The position numbers and the translations under genes are program-made. 64,000 bases of DNA from the NCBI GenBank assembly GCA_965223835.1, contig CBDCXQ010000001.1:124001-188000 (forward strand), in the 5' to 3' direction. Shown here one piece after another: positions 8,971 to 16,861 of this stretch. Numbering within the stretch: position 1 is the stretch's first letter; every line of letters begins with the position of its first letter. The notes beneath the pieces are model-generated. The model searched no databases. It was given only the letters and a program-made list of their open reading frames with translations, and was not told where the DNA came from. Source of the stretch: CAVYXZ01 sp965223835 (GTDB taxonomy: Bacteria; Chloroflexota; Anaerolineae; Aggregatilineales; Phototrophicaceae).

Positions 8971-9429
8971 TTATGCTTCCGCCGCCACACCGGGCAAATA
9001 GGTCTCATAGATGGTGCAGGGGAGCGCAACCGGCTGAAGCCATCGTTCCAGGATCTGCTTGATCGGCGGCCATTCCGCTTGATCGCCCAGGGGTGCAATC
9101 GCAATGCTCTGGATGTTGTTACGTTGATAATCGCGTGCCAGTTGGAGCGCCAGCCCATCCACGTAACGCAGACGGGTCGCGCCGACTGATGATTCGCGAA
9201 CGACTAGAAAACCAAGCTGGGGCTGGGTTTCATACCATGTCCATAGTTGCCCGGCCTTGATGCGCTGTGAGCGGCATTGTTTGCTATAGGTCGCAAAGGC
9301 CGCCGGATAGCGATTGAGCAGTTCGGTTGCCAGTGGTCCCACTTCAGTGCGTCCCTGCGCATTGTAGCCAAAGGCCAGCATCTGTGACCGGGTGAGGAGT
9401 GGGTCGCCGTTGACGTAGGTGATGGGCAT
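8971..9429 (-). CDS. Stand-alone macro domain protein (DarG/TARG1-like)
   Basis: A 152-residue single domain. Features seen: ITYVNGDPLL (macro GD motif), a divergent Asn loop FGYNAQGRTEVGPLA, YPAAFATYSKQCR, LRYVDGLALQLARDY and SIAIAPLGDQAEWPPIK. These follow the order of the DarG/ALC1-like macro domains that remove ADP-ribose from DNA or proteins. The ATG at 9429 is chosen over an in-frame TTG at 9435; neither has a clear ribosome site. No DarT-like ADP-ribosyltransferase lies next to it, so it is either an orphan antitoxin-type hydrolase or an ADP-ribose binder. The Asn loop differs from the usual NTVN-type sequence, so activity is uncertain. Confidence 0.72.
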   Translation of the reverse strand: MPITYVNGDPLLTRSQMLAFGYNAQGRTEVGPLATELLNRYPAAFATYSKQCRSQRIKAGQLWTWYETQPQLGFLVVRESSVGATRLRYVDGLALQLARDYQRNNIQSIAIAPLGDQAEWPPIKQILERWLQPVALPCTIYETYLPGVAAEA

Positions 9430-9542
9430 AATCAAGTCATGAGTTCTTAGTCGCTAGTCGTTAGTCTACAGGTTAAACTTGTTTGCGGATAGCGAATCAG
9501 CATCTCACTTTGACCTAATTGATAGATTTCGGGACAGAAATA

Positions 9543-10490
9543 ATGAACATAAAAGCTATTGGTATCAGCATTGGTGCGCGAAATGGACATCTCGACCAGT
9601 TTGATCGAGCATTGCAGTATGCACAAGAATCGGGCTATACGCTGGTGGAGATTGGCGTCTCGACTTTAAACTTGATTCTCAATGGTCGTTTAATCCCGGA
9701 ATTGAGCGCCGGGGTGCAGGCGGTCTTGAATCGTTATGACCTGCACTATACGATTCATGCGCCCAACCGGACCAACCTGGCGTTTGGCTATGACCTGCCA
9801 ATGGATTATGCCGTCCTGGAAGCCTGCATCCAGTTTTGCGGGGCGATTAACGCGGATATTCTCGTCTATCACAGTGGCTTGCAAGCAGTAGAATATGTCC
9901 GCAATGGTGTGTATCCGCTGCCATCGGCAGACGAGATGCGGCGAGGCGCTGAACGCGAAGTCATGGCGCTGCAACAGATCGCACCGTTGGCGGCACAGCA
10001 GGGTGTGACGATTTGTATGGAAAATGGCGATCCGCACCTGTGGGAATATGAAGTGTTGCGGGCCAATGGCAAGCCGGATTCGGATCTGCCAATCTACCAT
10101 CCCCGGCTGCGCATTCCACCGATTGTCGATCAAGTAAACGCGGTCGGGCATCCCAGCGTGGCGATGACGCTTGATCTGGCGCATTTGTACCTGGCGGCGC
10201 AGGCCGTACCTTTCGATTATCTCCAGGCAGTGGCCGATGCAGCTCCGGTCACCAAGCACATTCATCTTAATGACAATTTCGGCAAGCTGGATACGAATTT
10301 CGATGATGGCGGCGTGCGTGCGCCCTACGGCGAGGCGGATTTGCATCTGCCGCCCGGCTGGGGGAGCATCCCACTGGAAGCGGCCTTCGCCCGCTTAGCT
10401 GACTTCGAGGGTTACGTCATTCTGGAAATAAAGGAACGATATGCTGAGTATTTCGGCAGCGCTCGCGAGACGATCAGCAACATGATCTAA
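9543..10490 (+). CDS. Sugar phosphate isomerase/epimerase-like TIM barrel
   Basis: A 315-residue AP-endonuclease-2/xylose-isomerase-like TIM barrel. Likely metal ligands lie at the strand ends: CMENGD, TLDLAHLY, KHIHLNDNFG and ILEIKERY. ATG 9543 is preferred because an in-frame TTG at 9519 lies upstream without support. It stands alone, between the macro-domain gene (divergent) and the convergent pilin gene. The family covers sugar isomerases, epimerases and endonuclease IV-type enzymes. The pattern favours the sugar enzymes, but the substrate is unknown. Confidence 0.8.
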   Translation: MNIKAIGISIGARNGHLDQFDRALQYAQESGYTLVEIGVSTLNLILNGRLIPELSAGVQAVLNRYDLHYTIHAPNRTNLAFGYDLPMDYAVLEACIQFCGAINADILVYHSGLQAVEYVRNGVYPLPSADEMRRGAEREVMALQQIAPLAAQQGVTICMENGDPHLWEYEVLRANGKPDSDLPIYHPRLRIPPIVDQVNAVGHPSVAMTLDLAHLYLAAQAVPFDYLQAVADAAPVTKHIHLNDNFGKLDTNFDDGGVRAPYGEADLHLPPGWGSIPLEAAFARLADFEGYVILEIKERYAEYFGSARETISNMI

Positions 10491-10525
10491 AATGACACAG
10501 CGGTCTACTGTTGACTAACCCGAAT

Positions 10526-10555
10526 CAAAAAGGGCGATCCGCGCTGGACCGCCCT
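10526..10555 (-). terminator. Intrinsic terminator of the pilin gene
   Basis: On the minus strand AGGGCGGTCC and GGATCGCCCT form a stem with one mismatch around a 5-base loop, followed at once by TTTTT. It lies 22 bp after the pilin stop. Confidence 0.8.
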
Positions 10556-10576
10556 GGTGTTGCTGAATGGTTAACC

Positions 10577-10723
10577 CTAGAGGGTGTTAACCAGGTTCGA
10601 GAAGATGTTACCGATGGCCGGGCCAAGCAGCGCCAGGATGACGATCACGACGACCGCGACCAGCACCAGAATCAGCGCATATTCTACCAGACCCTGACCT
10701 TCTTCACGTGGCATGTACAGCAT
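10577..10723 (-). CDS. Flp/Fap-type pilin
   Basis: A 48-residue pilin: a short basic/acidic leader (MLYMPREEGQG), then LVEYALILVLVAVVVIVIL, the long hydrophobic helix with the conserved Glu (+5 type) of Flp pilins, then a polar tail. The prepilin peptidase would cleave after the Gly before LVEYAL. The start at 10723 has AGGGAG 9 bases upstream; longer frames start without a ribosome site. It is a single-gene unit with its own terminator. No tad secretion genes are in this window, so assembly machinery must be encoded elsewhere. Confidence 0.9.
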   Translation of the reverse strand: MLYMPREEGQGLVEYALILVLVAVVVIVILALLGPAIGNIFSNLVNTL

Positions 10724-10757
10724 GATGTAAAACTCCCTAAGATAATGAAATGAATGA

Positions 10758-10780
10758 TTGAGTGTATAATGGACACTCAA
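10758..10780. promoter_or_regulatory. Palindromic operator candidate upstream of the pilin gene
   Basis: TTGAGTGT and ACACTCAA form a perfect 8-bp inverted repeat around ATAATGG, 35-57 bp upstream of the pilin start. A TATAAT/ATTATA box lies inside the palindrome, so a bound factor would block or direct the promoter. Confidence 0.5.
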
Positions 10781-10943
10781 ACTTAAAGTAGCATGGGAGT
10801 TCACTAAAAGTCAATATATTACAAACAAATATTGACAATCTGTCATCAACCTGGCTGTGCATTCGTCGGTGACTTTCACGCCAAACGCTTAGCTGTGTTC
10901 GTGTGAATAGTCCCACGCTTTAACATTGCCAGTAGTTTCATTA

Positions 10944-11025
10944 TTAATAGTTGCCGGGATCTTTTTGTCGTTACAGCAAGGTAAGTTTATTATAACTTGA
11001 CGTTCCTTTACAAATTTCATAAGCT
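10944..11025 (+). promoter_or_regulatory. Conserved promoter block, copy 1, of the glycosyltransferase module
   Basis: This block recurs at 13153-13234. Bases 10979-11022 are identical to 13188-13231 (44 of 44). It contains TTGACG at 10997-11002, a 17-bp spacer and TAAGCT at 11020-11025, a plausible sigma-70-type promoter. The conserved AT-rich bases upstream (GTAAGTTTATTATAAC) could be an UP element or regulator site. The flanking non-coding DNA diverges much more. Confidence 0.6.
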
Positions 11026-11089
11026 TCATTTATTAGTGTAGTTCCAACTCAAAATACCTATATATGCAATATCTCTTAAAGTTAGGGTG

Positions 11090-11144
11090 AGCGCCGCACA
11101 ATTTGAGGTTATCTCCAGGCTTGACTGCGGCGTTTTCTTTTATT
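11090..11144 (+). terminator. Leader hairpin with T-tract, copy 1 (terminator/attenuator-like)
   Basis: AGCGCCGC (11090-11097) pairs with GCGGCGTT (11127-11134, one G-U) around a 29-base loop and is followed by TTTTCTTTTATTT. It sits between the conserved promoter and the glycosyltransferase start, so it could end a short RNA or attenuate the gene. The same stem with another 29-base loop occurs at 13303-13347. Confidence 0.5.
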
Positions 11145-11214
11145 TCGTATATTACGGCATATATTTCATTGGGTTAAAGCGCAAATTGTATGGCTGGTTG
11201 AGGGGAGATGTTAG

Positions 11215-12480
11215 ATGGGTATTTTGACGATCGTTATAGATTCAAGAGGCGCAGCAATTCCCTATCTGGAAATTATGGAACAGCTATGGGATGAGGGCGT
11301 TGAAGTGCTTACCTATGTGTCTGATGATCTTCGATCCTATGTAGAAACACAAAGCGCACCAGCCATAATTGATCGTTTTAATTTTTCCATTTTTTCGACA
11401 GGCAGCGCTCTGTATGAATCCGCCGAAAATGCACTTACACTTTTGCTGGCTGGTCGCCAGATTACCAATGTTTGGGTTCCTAGCGCAATGAAGACGATTG
11501 CTGCTGCTGCCCAGGAAGGTCGTTTTAATCCAGCCGAAACTGTGGTTGTCTCATCAAGCGGCGGATTATTATTGTTGGGACATTTTCTGTTACAACTCGG
11601 CATCAAGCATTTTATTTCACTTGACCCTTATCGTCTGCTGGATTGGCATAATATTTGGCAGAAAGATAGCTCACAGATGGCGCCCGGTATGCTGTCAAAG
11701 CAACTTTCCATCCAGTTGTTCCGGTTGCTCTTATCATCACAGGGAAAGCAAAAAGCAGTTGAGTTTTTTGATCAAGACATAGTTTATGATTATTCGGCGA
11801 TTAAGGCCGCCATAAAAAAACAGCTTTACATGTATTCGCCGCAACTGGTTGAAGATAAGCATTTGGCGTATGGCTATCCTTATCCGGCAACGGAGTGGAC
11901 AATATCCAGTGAGCTGACCACCTTTATTGACAATCAACGTCAACAAGGCAAGCAAATTATTGTCTTCACAATGGGCAGTATGGACGTCAGCCAACAGCGT
12001 CGAAACTTTTTAATCCAACAGTTTGCCGACGGCATTCGCGCGCATGGGAATGCCGCTGGAATCATCCTTGGTGCTGACTCTCCAAACGATGAATTGAATT
12101 TTGCAACGCGTGAATTTGTTCCCTATTCAACTTTGTTCCCACAGGTAGATATTGTGGTCATGCATGGTGGAGCCGGTACGACCCATTTAGCACTCTATAG
12201 TGGGAAACCAGTATTGAATATACCGTTTTTAAAGGATCAATATGATTGGGCTGATCGGCTCAAGAAACTGGGGATGCAAGTTGGCGTTATACCGCAGAAA
12301 CAATTTACGGCGGAGAGATTTGCTTCTGTAATTCAACAGAATTATTCTGAGGATGTCGTTAGCGCGGCACGTCATGCAGGCGAGATAGAACGGCGCACCC
12401 ACAACAACTCACGGGCGTTGTTGGATGAACTCATTACAGGTGTCGAGGAAATGCGCCTTTATGGTAATCGAGTGCGATAA
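11215..12480 (+). CDS. GT1-family (UGT/MGT-like) glycosyltransferase, copy 1
   Basis: A 421-residue GT-B fold enzyme. The C-terminal nucleotide-sugar domain shows VVMHGGAGTTHLAL and NIPFLKDQYDWADRL, the signature of GT1 enzymes such as macrolide or flavonoid glycosyltransferases, then LGMQVGVI. The N-terminal acceptor domain (MGILTIVIDSRGAAIPYLEI) is divergent. AGGGGAG precedes the ATG. It is a paralogue of 13582-14865. The convergent STAS-like gene starts its stop codon 12 bp downstream. Acceptor and sugar are unknown. The AT-richer base use suggests a different origin from its surroundings. Confidence 0.85.
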   Translation: MGILTIVIDSRGAAIPYLEIMEQLWDEGVEVLTYVSDDLRSYVETQSAPAIIDRFNFSIFSTGSALYESAENALTLLLAGRQITNVWVPSAMKTIAAAAQEGRFNPAETVVVSSSGGLLLLGHFLLQLGIKHFISLDPYRLLDWHNIWQKDSSQMAPGMLSKQLSIQLFRLLLSSQGKQKAVEFFDQDIVYDYSAIKAAIKKQLYMYSPQLVEDKHLAYGYPYPATEWTISSELTTFIDNQRQQGKQIIVFTMGSMDVSQQRRNFLIQQFADGIRAHGNAAGIILGADSPNDELNFATREFVPYSTLFPQVDIVVMHGGAGTTHLALYSGKPVLNIPFLKDQYDWADRLKKLGMQVGVIPQKQFTAERFASVIQQNYSEDVVSAARHAGEIERRTHNNSRALLDELITGVEEMRLYGNRVR

Positions 12481-12492
12481 TTAGATCTTGCC

Positions 12493-12942
12493 TTATGCAA
12501 ACGCCTGCTGATGCTGGGCTAGTATTGCCTTGATTTCGGGTGCATGGCGTTCCCATGAGCTTTTGAGACCGGGGAAAATTTCAGCTTCTCGCTCGATAAG
12601 GCCAAACAGTTCTTCAACATTATCGGCCTCAACCGTATTATTTTTGAGACGCAAAAGCTGGGTGCTTATGCTGGTAATAAATGAAAAGACTGGATTGTAT
12701 TTGATGCCATAAACACGTTTTACCTGAGACTGTGATTTGCGCATGTTATTACTGACTTCAATCATATCAGTCAATTTTGATGGAAATCCGGTCATATTGA
12801 TCGGAATTCCGATCAAATAAACATCTTCAGTTTCTTCACCTTTATGCGTGATTGCGCTGACAATATCTTGAGTCTCATCAATCGTCAATTGACCACTGAG
12901 TACAACCAAAATGATGTGATCAAATGTTTCTATCTTAATCAT
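12493..12942 (-). CDS. STAS-like domain protein, copy 1
   Basis: A 149-residue single-domain protein. The start (IKIETFDHIILVVLSGQLTIDET) and the alternating strands and helices look like a STAS/SpoIIAA-like fold. The middle (VKRVYGIKYNPVFSFITSI, TQLLRLKNNTVEADN) is shared with 14862-15314 and, more weakly, with 34741-35133. No conserved phosphorylatable serine is obvious. It converges on the glycosyltransferase of its module, and the same arrangement is repeated in copy 2. The function is unknown; a regulatory partner-binding role is a guess from the fold. Confidence 0.65.
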   Translation of the reverse strand: MIKIETFDHIILVVLSGQLTIDETQDIVSAITHKGEETEDVYLIGIPINMTGFPSKLTDMIEVSNNMRKSQSQVKRVYGIKYNPVFSFITSISTQLLRLKNNTVEADNVEELFGLIEREAEIFPGLKSSWERHAPEIKAILAQHQQAFA

Positions 12943-13152
12943 GAGATTGATCCCTTTGTTAGGTGTTGGTGTCTATCGCCTTGAACCTTAAGATAACATT
13001 GAAAGCTCGAACGAAAATACACATTCCATGAATATATTCTGAATTTGTGGTTGGGTGCCAGGAAATGTTCCTGGTTAAGTCGTAATAGTTGGGAGATTAC
13101 ATCTACTGAGAGTAGAAGCAGCGTATGAAGCGAAGTATCTGTTGGTTGATAA

Positions 13153-13234
13153 TTAATAATTGCAGGGATCTTTTTGCTGTTTTATCGAGGTAAGTTTATT
13201 ATAACTTGACGTTCCTTTACAAATTTCATAAACT
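13153..13234 (+). promoter_or_regulatory. Conserved promoter block, copy 2, of the glycosyltransferase module
   Basis: Second copy of the block at 10944-11025, offset by 2209 bp. It has TTGACG at 13206-13211, a 17-bp spacer and TAAACT at 13229-13234. The rest of the 639-bp gap 12943-13581 holds the hairpin at 13303 and nothing else that I can assign. Confidence 0.6.
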
Positions 13235-13302
13235 TTCCATTATAGCATCTTGTTGTTTATAATAATACAGGCTAGTTTGTTAGATTATTAATATCCATGC
13301 TA

Positions 13303-13357
13303 AGCGCCGCGTGATCTGAGATTTTACCAAAATTGGACAGCGGCGTTCTTCTTTCTT
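13303..13357 (+). terminator. Leader hairpin with T-rich tail, copy 2 (terminator/attenuator-like)
   Basis: AGCGCCGC (13303-13310) and GCGGCGTT (13340-13347) enclose a 29-base loop whose sequence differs from copy 1. A T-rich tail (TTCTTCTTTCTT) follows. The distance from the promoter block is close to that in copy 1. Confidence 0.45.
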
Positions 13358-13581
13358 AGGTATATTACAAATTATATTACTGTCTGATCCGAGCTAAGGC
13401 ATAGATACCTATCCAGCCATCATTTTGGCAGTAATCGCATAAAAAGGTATGGAGAAGATTTATGGGCCTTGTCAACTTTTATATTTAAGGAGATTGCTTT
13501 TCCAAAACAATTTTTCGAGAGTCCGGTTCTTCCAATCAGAAAATTATCAGTGGTATTGGTTTATTTAGAAAGGGCGAGGAA

Positions 13582-14865
13582 ATGGGTATTCTGACGATCG
13601 TATTCAGCAGCAGAGGGGCAGCTGTACCCTATCTAGAACTTATGGAGCAATTGAGCGATCAAGGGGTGGATTGCCTGACCTATGTTACCGGCGATGTTCG
13701 GTCCTATGCGGCCAACTTCGATACACCGACGCTCATTGATCGCTTTAATCTCGCACAATTTTCGGCAGGCGACCCCGGCTATGAAAGCGCCAAAAGTACA
13801 CTCGCTGTTATATCAGCGGGTCGTCGCATTCTCGGTGGTTTCGCCGCAAGTGCGATGCGGACAATTGCTGCTGCCGCAGATTCCGGGCAATTCATACCCG
13901 CTGAAACAGTGGTCATCACTACGACTAATGGACTGCTCCTTTTAGGTCATTTTCTGCTGGAATTAGGTGTTAAGTCGTTCGTCTGCATGGAAGCTTATCG
14001 TTGGGTGGATTGGGCAGACGATTGGAAGCAAGATGGCTCACAATGGGCCCCCGCAGCCCTGCCCAGGTCTTTAGTTGCTCCGTTATTCCGCCTACCTTTT
14101 GCCTCGGTAGGCAAGCAAAAAGCGCAGGAACACTTTGGCCGACCCATTTCGCATGACTTCGGGTCGATCAAAGCGGCAGTAAAGAAACAACTTTATATGT
14201 ATTCACCACAACTGACCGAAGATAAGCATCTTGCTTTTGGCTATCCCTATCCGCCTGTAGAGCGCCCCATGCAGAGCGACTTAGCCGACTTTATTGCGAT
14301 CCAGCGCCAGCATGGGAAGCGTATTATTGCACTTACTGTGGGCAGTATGGAAATCAATCAGCAGAAAAAAGATTCGCTAATTGATGAATTCGTTACAGGT
14401 ATTCGAGGCTTAGGTGATGCGACAGGCATTGTCTTGGGTTATGGGCCGATAGATGACGATTCCATTTTTTCAACCCTGGAGTTTGTCCCCTACACCGCTT
14501 TGTTTCCAGAGATTGATCTAGTGGTGACACATGGTGGGTCGGGCACGACCCATCTGGCATTGTTCACCGGTACACCAGTATTGAACATCCCGTTCATCCC
14601 AGACCAATTTGATTGGGCAAATCGCCTGGAAAGGCTGGGGATGCAGGTAGGGATGATCTCTCAGAAAGAATTTACAGCAGAGTGGTTTATCGAGAACGTG
14701 CAACAAAATCTTACTGAGGCGGTTGTGACTGCTGCCCGTGAGGCTGGAGAGATTGAAAGGAGCCAACACAATAGCATACAAATGCTGATGGACCAGCTGA
14801 TTGCTGTCGTCGAGACCGCCCGAGTTTCCAATAGCGATGTGGCAAAGGTCAAGGGAGCGCCTTAG
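13582..14865 (+). CDS. GT1-family (UGT/MGT-like) glycosyltransferase, copy 2
   Basis: A 427-residue paralogue of the gene at 11215-12480, colinear over its whole length. The nucleotide-sugar domain carries VVTHGGSGTTHLAL and NIPFIPDQFDWANRL. GAGGA lies upstream of the ATG. The leader between promoter block and gene is longer than in copy 1 (about 350 bp). Its stop overlaps the stop of the convergent STAS-like gene by 4 bp. The duplication of gene, partner and upstream block points to tandem duplication of a whole module, followed by divergence that may have changed acceptor specificity. Confidence 0.85.
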   Translation: MGILTIVFSSRGAAVPYLELMEQLSDQGVDCLTYVTGDVRSYAANFDTPTLIDRFNLAQFSAGDPGYESAKSTLAVISAGRRILGGFAASAMRTIAAAADSGQFIPAETVVITTTNGLLLLGHFLLELGVKSFVCMEAYRWVDWADDWKQDGSQWAPAALPRSLVAPLFRLPFASVGKQKAQEHFGRPISHDFGSIKAAVKKQLYMYSPQLTEDKHLAFGYPYPPVERPMQSDLADFIAIQRQHGKRIIALTVGSMEINQQKKDSLIDEFVTGIRGLGDATGIVLGYGPIDDDSIFSTLEFVPYTALFPEIDLVVTHGGSGTTHLALFTGTPVLNIPFIPDQFDWANRLERLGMQVGMISQKEFTAEWFIENVQQNLTEAVVTAAREAGEIERSQHNSIQMLMDQLIAVVETARVSNSDVAKVKGAP

Positions 14866-15314
14866 GCTACATTCTGATGCTCATAGTTGTTGAGCTTGTC
14901 TTTGATTGTTTCGCCATGCTTTTCCCACGCGCTTTTCAGCGTGGGAAATAACTCTGTTTCGCGCTCGATTATTTCGTACAACTCATCGAGGTTGGCTGCC
15001 TCGACGGTATTCGATTTGAGTCGCAAGAGCTGAATAGCAACCAGTGATATAAACGAGAATACAGGATTATATTTTATGCCATACAGTCGCTTGACATTGC
15101 GCTGTGTTTTCTGCAGGATACTGCTTGCTTTGACCATCTCGGCGACCTTGGTTGGAAATGTGGTTAAATTGATTGGAATCGATATCATGAAAACGTCTTC
15201 ATTTTTCTCATCCAAAATCGCAATGGTATTGGCGAGTTGTTGGGTCTCGTCTATAGTCATTTCACCTGAAATGATGATAACGACAATGTGGTCGTATACT
15301 TCAAAGTCAATCAT
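14862..15314 (-). CDS. STAS-like domain protein, copy 2
   Basis: A 150-residue paralogue of 12493-12942. Shared features include HIVVIIISGEMTIDETQ, RLYGIKYNPVFSFI, LRLKSNTVEAANLDELYE and a C-terminal helix with LKSAWEKH. It converges on glycosyltransferase copy 2 with a 4-bp overlap of the two ends. Function unknown. The repeated linkage to a glycosyltransferase is the only functional clue. Confidence 0.65.
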   Translation of the reverse strand: MIDFEVYDHIVVIIISGEMTIDETQQLANTIAILDEKNEDVFMISIPINLTTFPTKVAEMVKASSILQKTQRNVKRLYGIKYNPVFSFISLVAIQLLRLKSNTVEAANLDELYEIIERETELFPTLKSAWEKHGETIKDKLNNYEHQNVA

Positions 15315-15503
15315 GATTACCTCACATTATCATAGGTGTAGATTGCATAATTTGTTCAATGTCCAACTTGTATCTGTGAAGTGATCGTAACATGAAACAC
15401 GGGCAGAAGCGTTTAGATGTTACGATTTCGGAAATGTTTCATAAATGCACTTTATATACAACTTTTTCGAATAATTGAAATTAGAATGAGCAACCGATTC
15501 TCA

Positions 15504-16199
15504 TCATAACTGGTCTCCGATTTTAAGCATTTCGTTCCCGCCTTTCAGGAACTCATAGTCAACGTTGACGATCTCAAAAGTGCAAGCGGTAAATTCGGGA
15601 TCGTTCATAAGTTGCTGGATGAATGGCGACCGCTGGTAGTGCAGGTTAATCAGTGGGAACAGGCGAAGCTCGCGCGAGGTAATGCGCAGCAGTTCTTTTA
15701 GAGTCGCCCGGTGGAAGTCATAATCGAGGTGGTCGTCGTATAGAAACAGAAAATGCGAGACCAGCGTAAGCGTGAACTGATTGTCGGCAAAGTTGGAGTG
15801 CGGCAATGTGGTCGGCACATAGCGCTGATGACCCTGTGCCCGGAAGTCTTCCACAAATATGCGATAAGCCTGCTGGCGTTCGGCCTTGAGGGTTGGCATG
15901 TCGGGGATCGTTTCCCAAACATACATATCGGCGACATCCGGCAATTGCGCCATGACATTTTCTAGGTCAGCTTGACATTGCGCTGCGATGGTCGCCGCGT
16001 CGAACTGGTAGATGCGGTCGGCTGCGGTGACATGGTAACCACGCGCATTGGCTTCGGCACAAAACGAACTGACCCCGGCGGCAGCGTCCAGAATTACATC
16101 GTCTACATTGGTATTATCCAATGCAAACAGGCTGTGATACTCTGCGAACGTGCGCCCAATTAGCACAATGTCATCAAGCTGAAAATATTTATCGGTCAT
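15504..16199 (-). CDS. SAM-dependent methyltransferase-like protein
   Basis: A 231-residue protein with a Rossmann-type start: VILDAAAGVSSFCAEANARG is a motif I-like SAM-binding loop, followed by YHVTAADRIY (motif II acidic residue). A later stretch, FADNQFTLTLVSHFLFLYDDHLD, matches the motif IV/V region of class I methyltransferases. Start at 16199 (MTDKYFQLDD) is chosen, with an ATG at 16208 as the alternative; neither has a good ribosome site. It is divergent from the PNPOx gene across 29 bp, so promoters must overlap. Substrate unknown. Confidence 0.72.
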   Translation of the reverse strand: MTDKYFQLDDIVLIGRTFAEYHSLFALDNTNVDDVILDAAAGVSSFCAEANARGYHVTAADRIYQFDAATIAAQCQADLENVMAQLPDVADMYVWETIPDMPTLKAERQQAYRIFVEDFRAQGHQRYVPTTLPHSNFADNQFTLTLVSHFLFLYDDHLDYDFHRATLKELLRITSRELRLFPLINLHYQRSPFIQQLMNDPEFTACTFEIVNVDYEFLKGGNEMLKIGDQL

Positions 16200-16228
16200 G
16201 CTGAACATTATACGGGAGGAATCGCCCC

Positions 16229-16792
16229 ATGCCCAGAGATTACGCGGCGCAGCCCGCAACGACGATACGTCGCAGTGACCGCGCTGTTGATGACGACGCC
16301 TGGATTAAGGCCTTTTTGCGCCGGGAGGCGGTCGGTACGTTGGCGACTGCCGATGAAGGGCAACCGTTTATCAACAGCAATTTGTATGTATATGATGAAA
16401 CGCGTCATTGCATTTATATGCATACCGCCAATGTGGGCCGCACCCGTGCCAATATCGAGCATAATCCACAGGTCTGTTTTAGTATTATGACGATGGGCCG
16501 TTTGCTACCGGCAGCGGAAGCGCTAGAATTTAGCGTTGAATATAGTGGGGTGGTGGTGTTTGGTGATGCTGTCGTGGTAGACGATGAAGCCGAGGCGATT
16601 GATGGGCTGCAACAATTGCTGGATAAGTATGCGCCACATCTGAAACCGGGAACCGACTATCGTCCGCCTATCGCCGAGGAACTCAAGCGCACGGCTGTCT
16701 ACCGAATTAACATACGGGAATGGTCTGGTAAGAAAAAGGTTGTTGATGACGATTTTCCGGGCGCGTTCTGGTATCAAACACCAGAAGCCTAG
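16229..16792 (+). CDS. Pyridoxamine 5'-phosphate oxidase-family flavoprotein
   Basis: A 187-residue split-barrel FMN-binding protein. GTLATADEGQPFINSNLYVYDE, then IYMHTANVGRTRANIEHNP, is the usual order for the PNPOx-like / NimA-like group. The C-terminus holds YRINIREWSGKKK. GGGAGGA precedes the start. Such proteins use FMN, F420 or heme. The short length and HTANVGRTR pattern favour the nitroimidazole-reductase-like branch. The true substrate is unknown. Confidence 0.82.
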   Translation: MPRDYAAQPATTIRRSDRAVDDDAWIKAFLRREAVGTLATADEGQPFINSNLYVYDETRHCIYMHTANVGRTRANIEHNPQVCFSIMTMGRLLPAAEALEFSVEYSGVVVFGDAVVVDDEAEAIDGLQQLLDKYAPHLKPGTDYRPPIAEELKRTAVYRINIREWSGKKKVVDDDFPGAFWYQTPEA

Positions 16793-16861
16793 GTTAATCG
16801 TTACGCCCTTGTAAGCTATTTTCCTGTATCATAGCAGTAACTATTGGGTTGAGGTTGTAAT

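Noticed and set aside
9690..10346. 218-codon minus-strand frame
   Set aside because: Antisense to the TIM-barrel gene; no ribosome site or motif.
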